DNA of 64,000 bases from Streptomyces niger (GTDB lineage Bacteria > Actinomycetota > Actinomycetes > Streptomycetales > Streptomycetaceae): positions 372,001-436,000 of the forward strand of contig NZ_JOFQ01000008.1 of assembly GCF_000718305.1 (NCBI RefSeq), read 5' to 3'. The notes below the pieces were generated by a model. It had not been told where the DNA came from. It was given only the letters and a program-made list of their open reading frames with translations, and did not search any database. The translations under genes and the position numbers were made by a program. This document shows, piece after piece, positions 40,683 to 49,472 of this stretch (position 1 is its first letter; every line of letters starts with the position of its first letter).

Positions 40683-41354
40683 GTGAGTGGAGCCACGGGT
40701 GCGCAGGCGGGCGGATCGGACGGGGGCGGGAAGCCTTCTTCCGGGCCCGCGACCGTGACGGGCGGCGCCCGTGGCTCCGATACTGGCGACGGCCCCCGCA
40801 AGGAGGCCTCCGTCGAGGGGGGAACCGTGACCGACACCAGGCAGCCGCAGCCGGAGGCACAGCCGCAGCCCGAGCCCCGCCCGCAGGGCAGCGAGGGCCA
40901 GCCGTACGTCCCGCCGTCCGCGTACCCCGCCGGCGGCAAGCCGGGGCTGCGGGTGCCCCGGCCGGGCGTCCGTACGACCCCGCGCACGCGCAAGGCGAGG
41001 CTGCGCGTGTCCCGTGCCGATCCCTGGTCGGTGATGAAGGTCAGCTTCCTGCTCTCCATCGCGCTGGGGCTGTGCACGCTGGTGGCGGTGTCGGTGCTGT
41101 GGATGGTGATGGACGCGATGGGCGTCTTCTCCACGGTCGGCTCCACGATCAGCGAGGCCACCAGCTCGGACGGCGGCTCGGGCTTCGACCTGGAGACGTT
41201 CCTGTCGCTGCCTCGGGTGCTGCTGTTCACCGGTGTCATCGCGGCGATCGACGTGGTGCTGGCGACGGCGCTGGCCACGCTCGGCGCCTTCATCTACAAC
41301 CTCTCGGCAGGCTTCGTGGGCGGCGTGGAGCTGACCCTGGCGGAGGACGAATGA
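40683..41354 (+). CDS. DUF3566 transmembrane protein
   Basis: 223 aa. The first 115 residues are Gly/Pro/Gln-rich and disordered. The DUF3566 domain follows: LRVSRADPWSVMKVSFLLSIALGLCTLVAVSVLWMVMD, a loop, then LLFTGVIAAIDVVLATALATLGAFIYNLSAGFVGGVELTLAED, giving two membrane helices. It is a constant neighbour of gyrA in actinobacteria, including mycobacteria, but its function is unknown. GTG 40683 is 15 bp after gyrA. Confidence 0.9.
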   Translation: MSGATGAQAGGSDGGGKPSSGPATVTGGARGSDTGDGPRKEASVEGGTVTDTRQPQPEAQPQPEPRPQGSEGQPYVPPSAYPAGGKPGLRVPRPGVRTTPRTRKARLRVSRADPWSVMKVSFLLSIALGLCTLVAVSVLWMVMDAMGVFSTVGSTISEATSSDGGSGFDLETFLSLPRVLLFTGVIAAIDVVLATALATLGAFIYNLSAGFVGGVELTLAEDE

Positions 41355-41405
41355 CCTGATGCGGGCCGCCGCGGAGGGTCTTTCGCGGCCGGCCCGGTCA
41401 TCGAT

Positions 41406-41435
41406 TTGGGTCATGGCTCTGAAGTGCGCTAATCT
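41406..41435 (+). promoter_or_regulatory. Predicted promoter of tRNA-Ile
   Basis: TTGGGT (41406-41411), 18-nt spacer, TAATCT (41430-41435), ending 32 bp before the tRNA. Confidence 0.45.
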
Positions 41436-41467
41436 TTCGGTGCAGCCAGCGAGGCGGCAACAAGCCA

Positions 41468-41541
41468 GGGGCTATAGCTCAGACGGTTAGAGCGCTTCCC
41501 TGATAAGGAAGAGGCCACAGGTTCAAGTCCTGTTAGCCCCA
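41468..41541 (+). tRNA. tRNA-Ile (anticodon GAT)
   Basis: 74 nt. The acceptor stem GGGGCTA pairs with TAGCCCC, the anticodon loop is CTGATAA with GAT at 41502-41504, and GTTCAAGTC forms the T loop. The discriminator is A; the 3' CCA is not fully encoded. Confidence 0.97.
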
Positions 41542-41552
41542 CCGGCAAGGAT

Positions 41553-41584
41553 CGGCCCGGACGGAGAGTTCTCCGCCCGGGCCG
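41553..41584 (+). terminator. Terminator after tRNA-Ile
   Basis: A 14-bp stem with one mismatch and a 4-nt loop, 11 bp after the tRNA. Confidence 0.8.
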
Positions 41585-41697
41585 GTCCGTTTGTGCTTCT
41601 CCGGGGTCGGTTCGGGCTAGGTCACCGATTGATATCGACCGGTGTGTATCATCGGCCCCCGAAGGTCCCCTACGTCAACGAAAGACGAGGTCGCGCG

Positions 41698-41832
41698 GTG
41701 AAGAAGCTTCTCCTGGTCGCACTGGCCGCCATCGGCGGGCTCCTCGTGTACCGCCAGATCCAGGCGGATCGCGCCGAGCAGGATCTGTGGACGGAGGCGA
41801 CCGACTCCGTGTCCGCGGGTTCGGGCGTGTGA
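41698..41832 (+). CDS. DLW-39-family small membrane protein
   Basis: 44 aa: KKLLLVALAAIGGLLVYRQ forms one helix, followed by ADRAEQDLWTEATDSV with the DLW motif that names the family. It is found near gyrA/tRNA-Ile in streptomycetes and mycobacteria; function unknown. GTG 41698 has GACGAGG upstream. A terminator follows 18 bp after the stop. Confidence 0.88.
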   Translation: MKKLLLVALAAIGGLLVYRQIQADRAEQDLWTEATDSVSAGSGV

Positions 41833-41850
41833 GCCCCAGTTCCGTACGTA

Positions 41851-41890
41851 CGAAACCCCGGTCCCCGCTCGGCGGGTGGCCGGGGTTTCG
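41851..41890 (+). terminator. Terminator after DLW-39 gene
   Basis: Perfect 11-bp arms CGAAACCCCGG (41851-41861) and CCGGGGTTTCG (41880-41890). Confidence 0.82.
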
Positions 41891-42000
41891 TCTGTCCGGC
41901 GCCGTTGCGGGACTGTGACACCCCATGGGTTGAATTTGCTAAAGCACACTACTAGGTTGCGATGGCAAATGTGGGTCGTGAGCGGAGGGGGAAGTGCGAC

Positions 42001-43872
42001 ATGGCACGACGACGCCGGAGAACGGCGGCCACGCTGATCGGGGGGCTGCTCCTCACGCTCCTGACCGTGCCGCAGGCGTCCGCTGAACCGTCCTTCACCA
42101 GCGCCGGGATGGTGATGGTGCTGGACTCCTCCGGTTCGATGGCGCAGCCGGACGGCTCCGGGCACACCCGAATCGCCGCGGCCCGCACGGCGGTCGCCAC
42201 CCTCGCGGACTCCCTGCCCGACGGGTTCCCCACCGGGCTGCGCGTCTACGGCGCGGACAAGAACCGCGGCTGCGACGACACCCGGCTCGCCCAACCGGTA
42301 CGGCCGTTGGACCGGGCCGGCCTGAAGAAGGCCGTGGCGAAGGTCGAACCCAAGGGCGACACCCCGATCGGCCTCTCGCTCAAGAAGGCCGCCGCCGACC
42401 TGCCGCAGGGCAGCGCCGGCCGCCGCACCATCGTGCTCATCTCCGACGGCGAGGACACCTGCCAGTCGCCGCCGCCCTGCGAGGTCGCCGAAGAGCTCGG
42501 CAGGTCGGGTGTCGACCTGCGGATCGACACCATCGGCTTCCAGGTGCGCGGCAAGGCCAGGCAGCAGCTGGAGTGCGTCGCGCAGGCGGGCAACGGCCGC
42601 TACTACGACGCCCCGGACGCCAAGTCCCTCGCCCGTCAGATGCAGCGCGCGGGGACGCTCTCCGCCGACAGCTACCACTTCCGGGGGAAGCAGGTGCGCG
42701 GTACGCCCGCACGCTCCGCCGCACCCGCCATTGCGCCGGGCCAGTACCGGGACACCATCGGCCCCGGCGAGAAGCGCTTCTACCAGGTGCGCCTGGACTA
42801 CAGCTCCACCGCCGACTTCTCCGCCACCGCCGTCCCGCACCCGGGCGCCGCGGTCGACACCACCACCGTGCTGCGCACCCAGCTGGCGTACGGCGTCGAC
42901 AGCGCCTGTGAGTCCAGCACCGAGGTGTTCGGTCAGAACGAAGGCGCCACGCCGCTGACTTCGGGCGTCAGCCGGATCCCGTCGGAGGACGGCAACGGCA
43001 GCTGCGACAAGGCCGGCCGCTACTGGTTCGTCGTCGAACGCGAGACGGCCGACGGCTCCGACGCCGCCCGCTGGCCCCTGGAGCTGACGTACCGCAGCGA
43101 ACGGCCCCTCAAGAAGGGCGTCACCCCCGCACAGTCCGAGCCCGAGTACGGCGCCGGCGGCAAGGACGCCGTCGTGCCGTCCGGCGCCCCGAAGGACGTC
43201 ACCGGCGGCACCGGCTTCAACGACGCCACGAAGATCGGCGAAGGCGTCTGGCGCGACAAGGTCCTGCCCTCGCAGACGCTCTGGTACAAGGTGCCGGTCG
43301 GCTGGGGGCAGCAGCTCCGCTACGACGTGGAGTTCGCCAACGAGCCCACCGTGCGGGGCCACAGCGCGCAGACCTCGTACGGCGCCACCCAGGTCTACAC
43401 GCCGGCCCGGCAGCCCGTCGGCGGCGGGACCGGCGAGTTCACCCCGCAGACCCCCTACAACGGGCGGCAGGCCTCGCTGCGCATGGGAACCGTCCCGGTC
43501 AGCTGGACCAACCGCTACGAGAGCGACCCCAACGTCGTCCCCGTGCACCGCGCCGGCGACTTCTACCTCGCCGTCACCCTCGGTGCCAAGGCCGCGGAGA
43601 TCGCGGACAATCCGCGGATCGGGGTGGTCCTCAGGGTGGCTGTGCTCGGTGAGGCGGAGAGCGGCCCCCAGGCGCACGCGGCCGTGGTGAAGCATCCTGC
43701 CGCCGCGGACAGCGGCACGGCCGACGGCGGTGGCGGGACGCGTCCGGTGATCGCCGTCGTCGGCATCGGCGTGGGGGTGCTGCTCCTCGCCGGCCTCGCG
43801 GTGCTGTACCTCAGGGGGCGGGGCAACCAGCGCAGGACCGGAACGGGCTCGGGAGGGGCAGGCGCGTGGTGA
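42001..43872 (+). CDS. Secreted, membrane-anchored von Willebrand factor A protein
   Basis: 623 aa. A signal peptide ends near AEPSF (residue 27). The VWA domain has a complete metal site: DSSGSM, the Thr in KGDTPIG, and ISDGED. After it come two beta modules, starting at APGQYRDTIGPGEKRFYQVRLD and at VTGGTGFNDATKIGEGVWRDKVLPSQTLWYKVPVGWGQ. One helix near the C-terminus (VIAVVGIGVGVLLLAGLAVLYL) and a basic tail anchor it. It probably binds a protein or wall ligand outside the cell. ATG 42001 follows GGAGGGGG. It overlaps the start of the next gene by 7 bp, whose product shares both beta modules. Confidence 0.85.
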   Translation: MARRRRRTAATLIGGLLLTLLTVPQASAEPSFTSAGMVMVLDSSGSMAQPDGSGHTRIAAARTAVATLADSLPDGFPTGLRVYGADKNRGCDDTRLAQPVRPLDRAGLKKAVAKVEPKGDTPIGLSLKKAAADLPQGSAGRRTIVLISDGEDTCQSPPPCEVAEELGRSGVDLRIDTIGFQVRGKARQQLECVAQAGNGRYYDAPDAKSLARQMQRAGTLSADSYHFRGKQVRGTPARSAAPAIAPGQYRDTIGPGEKRFYQVRLDYSSTADFSATAVPHPGAAVDTTTVLRTQLAYGVDSACESSTEVFGQNEGATPLTSGVSRIPSEDGNGSCDKAGRYWFVVERETADGSDAARWPLELTYRSERPLKKGVTPAQSEPEYGAGGKDAVVPSGAPKDVTGGTGFNDATKIGEGVWRDKVLPSQTLWYKVPVGWGQQLRYDVEFANEPTVRGHSAQTSYGATQVYTPARQPVGGGTGEFTPQTPYNGRQASLRMGTVPVSWTNRYESDPNVVPVHRAGDFYLAVTLGAKAAEIADNPRIGVVLRVAVLGEAESGPQAHAAVVKHPAAADSGTADGGGGTRPVIAVVGIGVGVLLLAGLAVLYLRGRGNQRRTGTGSGGAGAW

Positions 43873-45299
43873 GGCGACGCACGATCAGGCGGGGGCTGGC
43901 CGGCCCGATGGCATTCGGCGCCCTGACGCTGCTACCGGGGGTGGCCACGGCGGACACCGGGCTGCCCACGTATGTGCCGGCGCAGGACGCCGAGCCCGTC
44001 AAGGGCGCGGCGAGCACGGCGAACGCGCCGGACATGCACCCCGGCACGTACACCGACTCCCTCGGGCGCGGCGAGGAGAAGCGCTACGCCCTCACGCTGG
44101 ACGCCAAGACCACCGCGTACGTCTCCGCCGTGGCCACCCCCGCGCCCGGCAGCAAGGTCGAGGACTACACCGACGGGCTGACCGTGTCCCTGCAGGACGA
44201 CACCGGCACGACCTGCGGCACGGACGGCGACGTGCGGTACCGGGGCGGCAGGACGGCCTACCCCCTCGCCGCGTACGCCACCCGCCGGGTCGGCGGCGAC
44301 GTCTCGGACTGCCGGCAGGCCGGCCGGTACTACGTGGTGGTGAAGCGCTCCGGCGACGCCACCTCGGGACCCGACAAGTGGCCCCTGGAACTGCGCTACA
44401 TGGCCGAGCCGCACCTGAGCGGCCCGGCCCCCGGAAAGCCCGGGAAGGGCAGCTGGAGCAGCGCCACGCCCGCCGCGCCCACGGGGGGCGAGAAGAAGTC
44501 CGTCACGGGGGGCACCGGCTTCAACGACGCCGTCTCGGTGGGCAAAGGGCAGTGGGCCGACCGCATTCGGCCCGGCGAGACCCGCTTCTACCGGGTCCCG
44601 GTGGACTGGGGACAGCGGCTGAACGTGAGCGCCGAGCTGTCCAGCGCCCCGAAGCAACCGGGCGTGGGCGTCTCGACGTTCACCCCGGACGCGTTCGGCC
44701 TGACCGCGTACAACCCGGCGCGCGGCGTGGTGAGCGACGAGGACTTCGTCGCGTACGAGGGCAGGCAGCAGCAGTCGCGGCTGTACACGGCGCCGGTGCA
44801 CTACGGGAACCGGTCCAGCGACGACGCGGCCGTCCGCGCGACGAGCGTGGCGGGCTGGTACTACCTGGAGGTCTCGCTCAACCCGGATGCCGCGAAGTTC
44901 TTCAAGAAGAGCGCGGGCCTCACCCTGCGGGTGGACGTCGAGGGAGCGGCGGAGCCCGCCCCGAAGTACGCGCGGCCCGCGGCGGACTTCTCCGTCACGT
45001 CCGAGGACCGTGAGATGGCCGCGACGGGCCGTACGGCGTCCGAGGCGGAGCGCCACGGACACCTGCAGGCGGTCGGGTTCACCGGCCTCGGCGTCGGCGC
45101 GGTGCTGCTCGCCGGGCTCGGCGTGTGGACGGTGACGGCCCGGCGCAAGGCCGCGGCGGGCGCTACGGCGGTCACGGGGACGGCTGGGGACGCGCCGGGC
45201 GGCCAGGGAGCCCCGTTGCCCGGACAGCAGCTGTACGACGGTCGGAACGGGTCTCAGGAGGCCTGGCAGGGGTTCGGGCAGCCGCCGCGGGGCCGGTGA
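43866..45299 (+). CDS. Secreted, membrane-anchored protein paralogous to the VWA protein's C-terminal half
   Basis: 477 aa. A signal peptide (GLAGPMAFGALTLLPGVATA) is followed by the same two beta modules as the upstream protein: HPGTYTDSLGRGEEKRYALTLD, then VTGGTGFNDAVSVGKGQWADRIRPGETRFYRVPVDWGQ. There is no VWA domain. One helix near 390-415 (GFTGLGVGAVLLAGLGVWTVTA) precedes a Gly/Gln-rich cytoplasmic tail of about 60 residues. GTG 43866 overlaps the VWA gene, so the two are co-translated and likely work as a pair. Function unknown. A near-match to the class E sortase motif, MAATG, lies before the helix but is too far from it to be convincing. Confidence 0.8.
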   Translation: MVRRRTIRRGLAGPMAFGALTLLPGVATADTGLPTYVPAQDAEPVKGAASTANAPDMHPGTYTDSLGRGEEKRYALTLDAKTTAYVSAVATPAPGSKVEDYTDGLTVSLQDDTGTTCGTDGDVRYRGGRTAYPLAAYATRRVGGDVSDCRQAGRYYVVVKRSGDATSGPDKWPLELRYMAEPHLSGPAPGKPGKGSWSSATPAAPTGGEKKSVTGGTGFNDAVSVGKGQWADRIRPGETRFYRVPVDWGQRLNVSAELSSAPKQPGVGVSTFTPDAFGLTAYNPARGVVSDEDFVAYEGRQQQSRLYTAPVHYGNRSSDDAAVRATSVAGWYYLEVSLNPDAAKFFKKSAGLTLRVDVEGAAEPAPKYARPAADFSVTSEDREMAATGRTASEAERHGHLQAVGFTGLGVGAVLLAGLGVWTVTARRKAAAGATAVTGTAGDAPGGQGAPLPGQQLYDGRNGSQEAWQGFGQPPRGR

Positions 45300-45370
45300 G
45301 CTCCGGACGTCGCACAGGCCCGTCAGCGGGCTTCTGTGGCCTTCTGCGGGCGTCTGCGGCCGTGCGGGCG

Positions 45371-46723
45371 TCAGCCGGCGGTCAGCGCCCAGACGCCCAC
45401 CGCGATGCACAGCAGCGCGACGACCAGTACCGGCACGGCGATCTTCGCGGGCGGCCCGGAGCGCACGGGCTTCGCACCCTCCGTACCGGGCGCCGGGGCC
45501 TGGCCGGGCACGCGCGGCTGGTCCCTCGTGTACGGCCGGGTGAGCGGCAGGCCTCCCCCCACCGGTGCGGTCGGCTCGTACTGCCGCATCGGAGGCGCGG
45601 GCGGCGGTGTACCGGGCAGCGGCCGAGCGGGTCCCGATACGGCGGGGAACCCGGGCCCCGAAGGGGACGCGTCCGGGCCCGCCACCGGGAAGCCGGCGCC
45701 GGAGGGGGACGGATCCCGGCCGTGCTCCGCAAGGGGCGCCGAGGGCGACGGCGTGGGCGGCCCCTGCGGGAGGGGCGGCGCCAACGAGAAGCTGCCGGTC
45801 GCCGACATCGAAGGCCCGCGCAGGTCGCCTCCTCGTGCACCGCCTTCCGGACCGTCGGGCCCGTACCCGGAGGGCAGCGGCCCGATGTGGTCGAAGACCT
45901 CGACGATCTCGTCCTCGATCGTCTCCTCGGGCAGCAGCTCGACGGCCGACAGGAGCGCTTTGCGGGCCCCGTTCGCCGTCCGGAAACGCGCGTCGGGATC
46001 CGGATGCAGCAGCCCGGCCAGCACCTGCCACAGCGGCTCGGGGACGTCCTCGGGCGCCCCGGGCACCCCGTGCTGCATGAAGAGCTCGACCAGCGCCTGG
46101 GCGTCCGGCTTGTTGCCGGTCAGCAGGAACAGGCCGAGCAACCCGACCGCGAAGAGGTCGGCGGGGAAATCCGGTTCGGCACCCAGCAGTTGCTCCGGCG
46201 CGAAGTAACCGGGCGTCCCGACCACGTAGTTGGTGTCGGTGAGCCGCGGCTCCCCCTTGCGCATCGAGATGCCGAAGTCGGAGACGCGCACGTGCGGCCG
46301 CCCGGTACCGGTGGCCTCCAGCAGGATGTTGGCCGGCTTGATGTCCCGGTGGACCACGCCCTCTTCGTGCACCGCGGCCAGCCCCGAGAGCACCTGATCC
46401 AGCAGCAGGCACGCATAGCGCGCCGGCAGCGGCCCGTAGTCGCCCACCAGGTGCGCCAGCGAACCGCCGTTGACCAGGTCCATCGTGAACAGGACCTTGT
46501 CGTCGTCGGCGGCCCAGCTGGCCGGCGCGAGCACATGCGGATGATCGATGCGCAGCGCCTGCTCCCGTACGAAGCGCAGCAGCGTGTGCGCGTCGCTCTG
46601 CTGCAACACCTTGGCCGCGACGTACCGGCGGCGCCGCTGGTCCCAGGCGCGCCACACGGCGCCCACCCCGCCCCGCCCGATCGGGTCGATCAGCTCGTAC
46701 CTGCCGGCGAAGACCTCACCCAT
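45371..46723 (-). CDS. Membrane Ser/Thr protein kinase without an extracellular domain
   Basis: 450 aa. The kinase domain is complete: IGRGGVGAVWRA and AAKVL for ATP, HRDIKPANILL and DFGIS for catalysis, GTPGYFAPEQ in the activation segment. A Pro/Gly-rich linker of about 140 residues leads to one helix (KIAVPVLVVALLCIAVGVWAL), and the protein ends right after it, so there is no outside sensor. ATG 46723 is clear. It converges on the VWA pair, with its 3' end 72 bp from theirs, and is divergent from nothing: the HTH gene is upstream on the same strand. Confidence 0.9.
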   Translation of the reverse strand: MGEVFAGRYELIDPIGRGGVGAVWRAWDQRRRRYVAAKVLQQSDAHTLLRFVREQALRIDHPHVLAPASWAADDDKVLFTMDLVNGGSLAHLVGDYGPLPARYACLLLDQVLSGLAAVHEEGVVHRDIKPANILLEATGTGRPHVRVSDFGISMRKGEPRLTDTNYVVGTPGYFAPEQLLGAEPDFPADLFAVGLLGLFLLTGNKPDAQALVELFMQHGVPGAPEDVPEPLWQVLAGLLHPDPDARFRTANGARKALLSAVELLPEETIEDEIVEVFDHIGPLPSGYGPDGPEGGARGGDLRGPSMSATGSFSLAPPLPQGPPTPSPSAPLAEHGRDPSPSGAGFPVAGPDASPSGPGFPAVSGPARPLPGTPPPAPPMRQYEPTAPVGGGLPLTRPYTRDQPRVPGQAPAPGTEGAKPVRSGPPAKIAVPVLVVALLCIAVGVWALTAG

Positions 46724-46756
46724 GGCGCCGCGTCCGCTCCCTCACAGCATGCGTGA

Positions 46757-47302
46757 TCAGTTCTGGTGCGCTTCGTAATGGGCCACCGCGTCCGCGGTCC
46801 GCCCCGCCCCGTAGACCCGCAGGAACTCTGCCAGTTCGGGGTGGCTGGCGGCGAGGGAGTCAGCGGCGTCGATGATGTCGCCGGCCGCCGCGACCGAGCG
46901 CAGCAGCGACTGGATCTCCCGCACGACACGACGCACGGTGGTGGCGCCCGTGGTGGACGTCTGCGTGGTGTTGTTCAGGACGGACCCGCCCGCGGTCTTC
47001 TTGATCTCGTCCATCCGCTCGGTGGCCTCCGCCGCACTGACGCTGCCGTCGGCGACCTGGCTCGACAGCTCCTGGAGCGCCTGGACACGCTGGACCACCG
47101 CCGGGTTGCCGATCTTCGCGCGCTGGCCGCTCATCAGCTGCGACAGCATGGGGGCCGAGAGTCCGAGCACGGCGGCAAGGCGGGCCTGATTGAGGCCGAG
47201 ATCGTCGATGAGACGACGGAAGAGCGCCCCCAGCGGCTCTCCGTACCAACTGCGCTGCAGCTCCCGAGCGCGCGCGGTGGCTTCCTGCTGTGCTGCGTCC
47301 AT
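46757..47302 (-). CDS. Helix-turn-helix DNA-binding protein
   Basis: 181 aa. An XRE/Cro-like helix-turn-helix is visible in LGLNQARLAAVLGLSAPMLSQLMSGQR, near residues 35-61. A Gln/Glu-rich helix and a C-terminal helical domain (VRRVVREIQSLLRSVAAAGDIIDAADSLAASHPELAEFL) follow. I do not recognise a named regulator. It lies 33 bp upstream of the kinase gene on the same strand, so it is probably co-transcribed and could be a phosphorylation target (inference). Confidence 0.82.
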   Translation of the reverse strand: MDAAQQEATARARELQRSWYGEPLGALFRRLIDDLGLNQARLAAVLGLSAPMLSQLMSGQRAKIGNPAVVQRVQALQELSSQVADGSVSAAEATERMDEIKKTAGGSVLNNTTQTSTTGATTVRRVVREIQSLLRSVAAAGDIIDAADSLAASHPELAEFLRVYGAGRTADAVAHYEAHQN

Positions 47303-47419
47303 GGCGTCTCCCCTTCGCTTCGCTGCCGCGAATCTCGCGAAGCATCCTACGGAGAGCGACGGCCCGGAGCGATACCCGGTCGGGAAAGCGGTCGGGTACC
47401 GGGTACTCTGGTGCCCGAC

Positions 47420-47492
47420 GGGGCCTTAGCTCAGTTGGTAGAGCGCTGTCTTTGCATGGCAGATGTCAGGGGTTCGACTCCCCTAGGCTCCA
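47420..47492 (+). tRNA. tRNA-Ala (anticodon TGC)
   Basis: 73 nt. GGGGCCT pairs with AGGCTCC (one G-T pair), the anticodon loop is TTTGCAT with TGC at 47453-47455, and GTTCGACTC is the T loop. CCA is not encoded. Confidence 0.97.
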
Positions 47493-47497
47493 CGGAA

Positions 47498-47536
47498 AAC
47501 ACCCTCCGAACTGCGGAAACGCGTTCGGAGGGTGTT
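47498..47536 (+). terminator. Terminator after tRNA-Ala
   Basis: Perfect 14-bp stem (47498-47511 with 47523-47536) and 11-nt loop. Confidence 0.88.
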
Positions 47537-47570
47537 GTGCTGCGAGGGCCGGACCGCGGCCGGGGCCGCC

Positions 47571-48284
47571 TTACGGCTGCCCGTGGCGTTCGTCCGCCTC
47601 GGATTCCGCCTGCTTCGCCTGCACCTCCGGGTCCAGGACCGCGCCGGGGCTGCCGTCCACGGCGCTCAGCGGGGTGCGCTCGCCGACCTCGGTCGCGGCC
47701 GGCGGTTCGACCAGCCAGTCGGGGTTGGCCTGCTTGTCCCACCACTTCCACGCGGCGTAGGCGCCGCCGGCGAGGATGCCGAGCAGGGTGACCCGCTTGA
47801 GGGCCTTGCCCGTACGGGCCCGGCGGCGGTGCTTCTTGGCGAGCTTCTCGATCTCGGCGGCGGTGACATTCCCGCGCAGCGCCGCCAGCGCGGCGGACCC
47901 GCGCAGCATGGCCTCCTCGCGGGCGGGCTCGGCCGCCGCACGCGCGCTGCGCACGGCCTTCTCCACGCGCGGAGCGGTGTAGTCGGTGGCCTGCCGGGCG
48001 GCCTTGCGGGTACGGATCGCGGCCTTGGTCGCGGCGGCGTCCACCTTCGGGGGCAGCGCGCCGCGCGCGTGCTCCAGGCGAGGCTGCAGCCGTGCGTCGT
48101 ACTGGTGACGGGCCTGCTGCGCGGCCTCGGTCACCTTCGGGGCCAGTTTCGTACGCGCCTCGTGCGTGAGGTGCACGGCGGTGTCCTTGGCCGTGCCGGC
48201 ATACGGAGCCACCACCTCCGCGGCGTGCCGCACGCTCTCCTTGGCCGTGCCGGTCGCGGCGCGCACGCTGTCCTTGCGGGTCAC
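47571..48284 (-). CDS. DUF5324-like membrane-associated protein
   Basis: 237 aa. The N-terminal 130 residues are an Ala/Lys/Arg-rich amphipathic helix with repeated short blocks (KDSVRAATGTAKESVRHAAEVV, KDTAVHLTHEARTKLAP), like stress-type coiled proteins. One helix (VTLLGILAGGAYAAWKWW) near residue 180 is followed by a short acidic tail. Function unknown; conserved in streptomycetes next to this tRNA and cyclophilin gene. GTG 48284 is the start; it is divergent from the cyclophilin gene. Confidence 0.75.
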   Translation of the reverse strand: MTRKDSVRAATGTAKESVRHAAEVVAPYAGTAKDTAVHLTHEARTKLAPKVTEAAQQARHQYDARLQPRLEHARGALPPKVDAAATKAAIRTRKAARQATDYTAPRVEKAVRSARAAAEPAREEAMLRGSAALAALRGNVTAAEIEKLAKKHRRRARTGKALKRVTLLGILAGGAYAAWKWWDKQANPDWLVEPPAATEVGERTPLSAVDGSPGAVLDPEVQAKQAESEADERHGQP

Positions 48285-48725
48285 GGGATCCTCCTCATCG
48301 GTGGCGTGTCCGGGCTCGGGGGCGCTTGCCCACGTCTGTGTCTCGCCTCTCCGCCCGCTTGCAGATCATTCCTGCGGAGCGGACGTACGGCATGTGCTGA
48401 CGGGCATCCGGGTCAATGCGGACTTCGGACGCCTTGTGATGACAATGCCACGGTTCGGCGCGGCGTGCGCCGATTAGACGGCTTCCGGCCGCGGTATCGC
48501 GATTCGGCGGTTTCTCGCCCCCTGTCTGCGTTTCCTGCCGTCCGGTCGGGAACGGTGGATGACCGCTTCCCGACCGGAATGTACGGGTCCCCGCTGACGG
48601 TCGCGGGAAACGTCGGGGAGGGGAAATCAGTGCGAAGACCGGACGTCAGGTGGCGCTCGGGGGACGGGCGCGGCCGTTCGTGCGAGGATCGGGAACCGTC
48701 AGCGCAGACTTATGGAAGGTAGATC
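48285..48725. other. Divergent intergenic region DUF5324 / cyclophilin
   Basis: 441 bp without a convincing gene. It contains one strong hairpin (48541-48578); promoters for both flanking genes should lie here but none is clear. Confidence 0.55.
48541..48578. repeat. Inverted repeat upstream of the cyclophilin gene
   Basis: Perfect 12-bp arms TCCGGTCGGGAA and TTCCCGACCGGA with a 14-nt loop, about 150 bp before the start codon; regulatory site or leftover terminator. Confidence 0.7.
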
Positions 48726-49253
48726 GTGGCTGAGCAGCTCTACGCCACCCTGAAGACCAACCAGGGGGACATCGAACTTCGGCTTCTGCCGAACCACGCC
48801 CCGAAGACGGTCAAGAACTTCGTCGAGCTCGCCAAGGGCGAGCGGGAGTGGACCAACCCGGCGACCGGCCAGAAGTCCACGGACAAGCTGTACGACGGCA
48901 CCGTCTTCCACCGGGTGATCAGCGGCTTCATGCTGCAGGGCGGCGACCCGCTGGGCAACGGCACCGGTGGACCGGGCTACGAGTTCGCCGACGAGTTCCA
49001 CCCGGACCTGTCGTTCAACAAGCCGTACCTGCTGGCCATGGCCAATGCCGGCCCGGGCACCAACGGCTCGCAGTTCTTCATCACCGTGGCCCCGACCGCG
49101 TGGCTGACCGGCAAGCACACCATCTTCGGTGAGGTCTCCAACGCGGAGAGCAAGAAGGTCGTGGACGCCATCGCCACCACCCAGACGAACCCCCGCACCG
49201 ACCGCCCGGTGAACGACGTCGTCATCGAGCAGGTCGTCGTCGAGACCCGCTGA
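48726..49253 (+). CDS. Peptidyl-prolyl cis-trans isomerase, cyclophilin type
   Basis: 175 aa with no signal peptide, so cytoplasmic. FHRVISGFMLQGGDPLGNG and NGSQFFITVAPTAWLTGKHTIFGEV contain the active-site Arg, Phe, Gln, Trp and His of cyclophilins, which speed proline isomerisation in folding proteins. GTG 48726 follows GGAAGG. A hairpin lies downstream before the rhomboid gene. Confidence 0.95.
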   Translation: MAEQLYATLKTNQGDIELRLLPNHAPKTVKNFVELAKGEREWTNPATGQKSTDKLYDGTVFHRVISGFMLQGGDPLGNGTGGPGYEFADEFHPDLSFNKPYLLAMANAGPGTNGSQFFITVAPTAWLTGKHTIFGEVSNAESKKVVDAIATTQTNPRTDRPVNDVVIEQVVVETR

Positions 49254-49397
49254 ACGGCAGCATCGCCGTGCAGACCGGCGCCGTGCCCCGCTGAGCGAAC
49301 AGGTCGGCTGCGGTCCCGGCCGGGGCCCCGGCACGGACGCGCCGGCACCGGCCGGTCACCCTGCCCGCGCTCGGCCGCGGGCGGCGTGGAACCATGA

Positions 49398-49428
49398 CGC
49401 CCCGCCCGGTCGTAGACCAGGCGGGGCG
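49398..49428 (+). terminator. Hairpin between cyclophilin and rhomboid genes
   Basis: 9-bp arms (49398-49406 with 49420-49428), GC-rich, 45 bp before the rhomboid start; a probable weak terminator. Confidence 0.5.
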
Positions 49429-49472
49429 CGCAGCGTGTCGGTGCCGCGGGCCACAGAGGACGAGGGGTAGCG

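Noticed and set aside
41626..41655. A TTGATA / TATCAT promoter before the DLW-39 gene
   Set aside because: The spacer is only 12 nt.
43866..45299. Sortase E anchoring of the VWA partner protein through MAATG
   Set aside because: Leu is replaced by Met and the motif is too far from the membrane helix.
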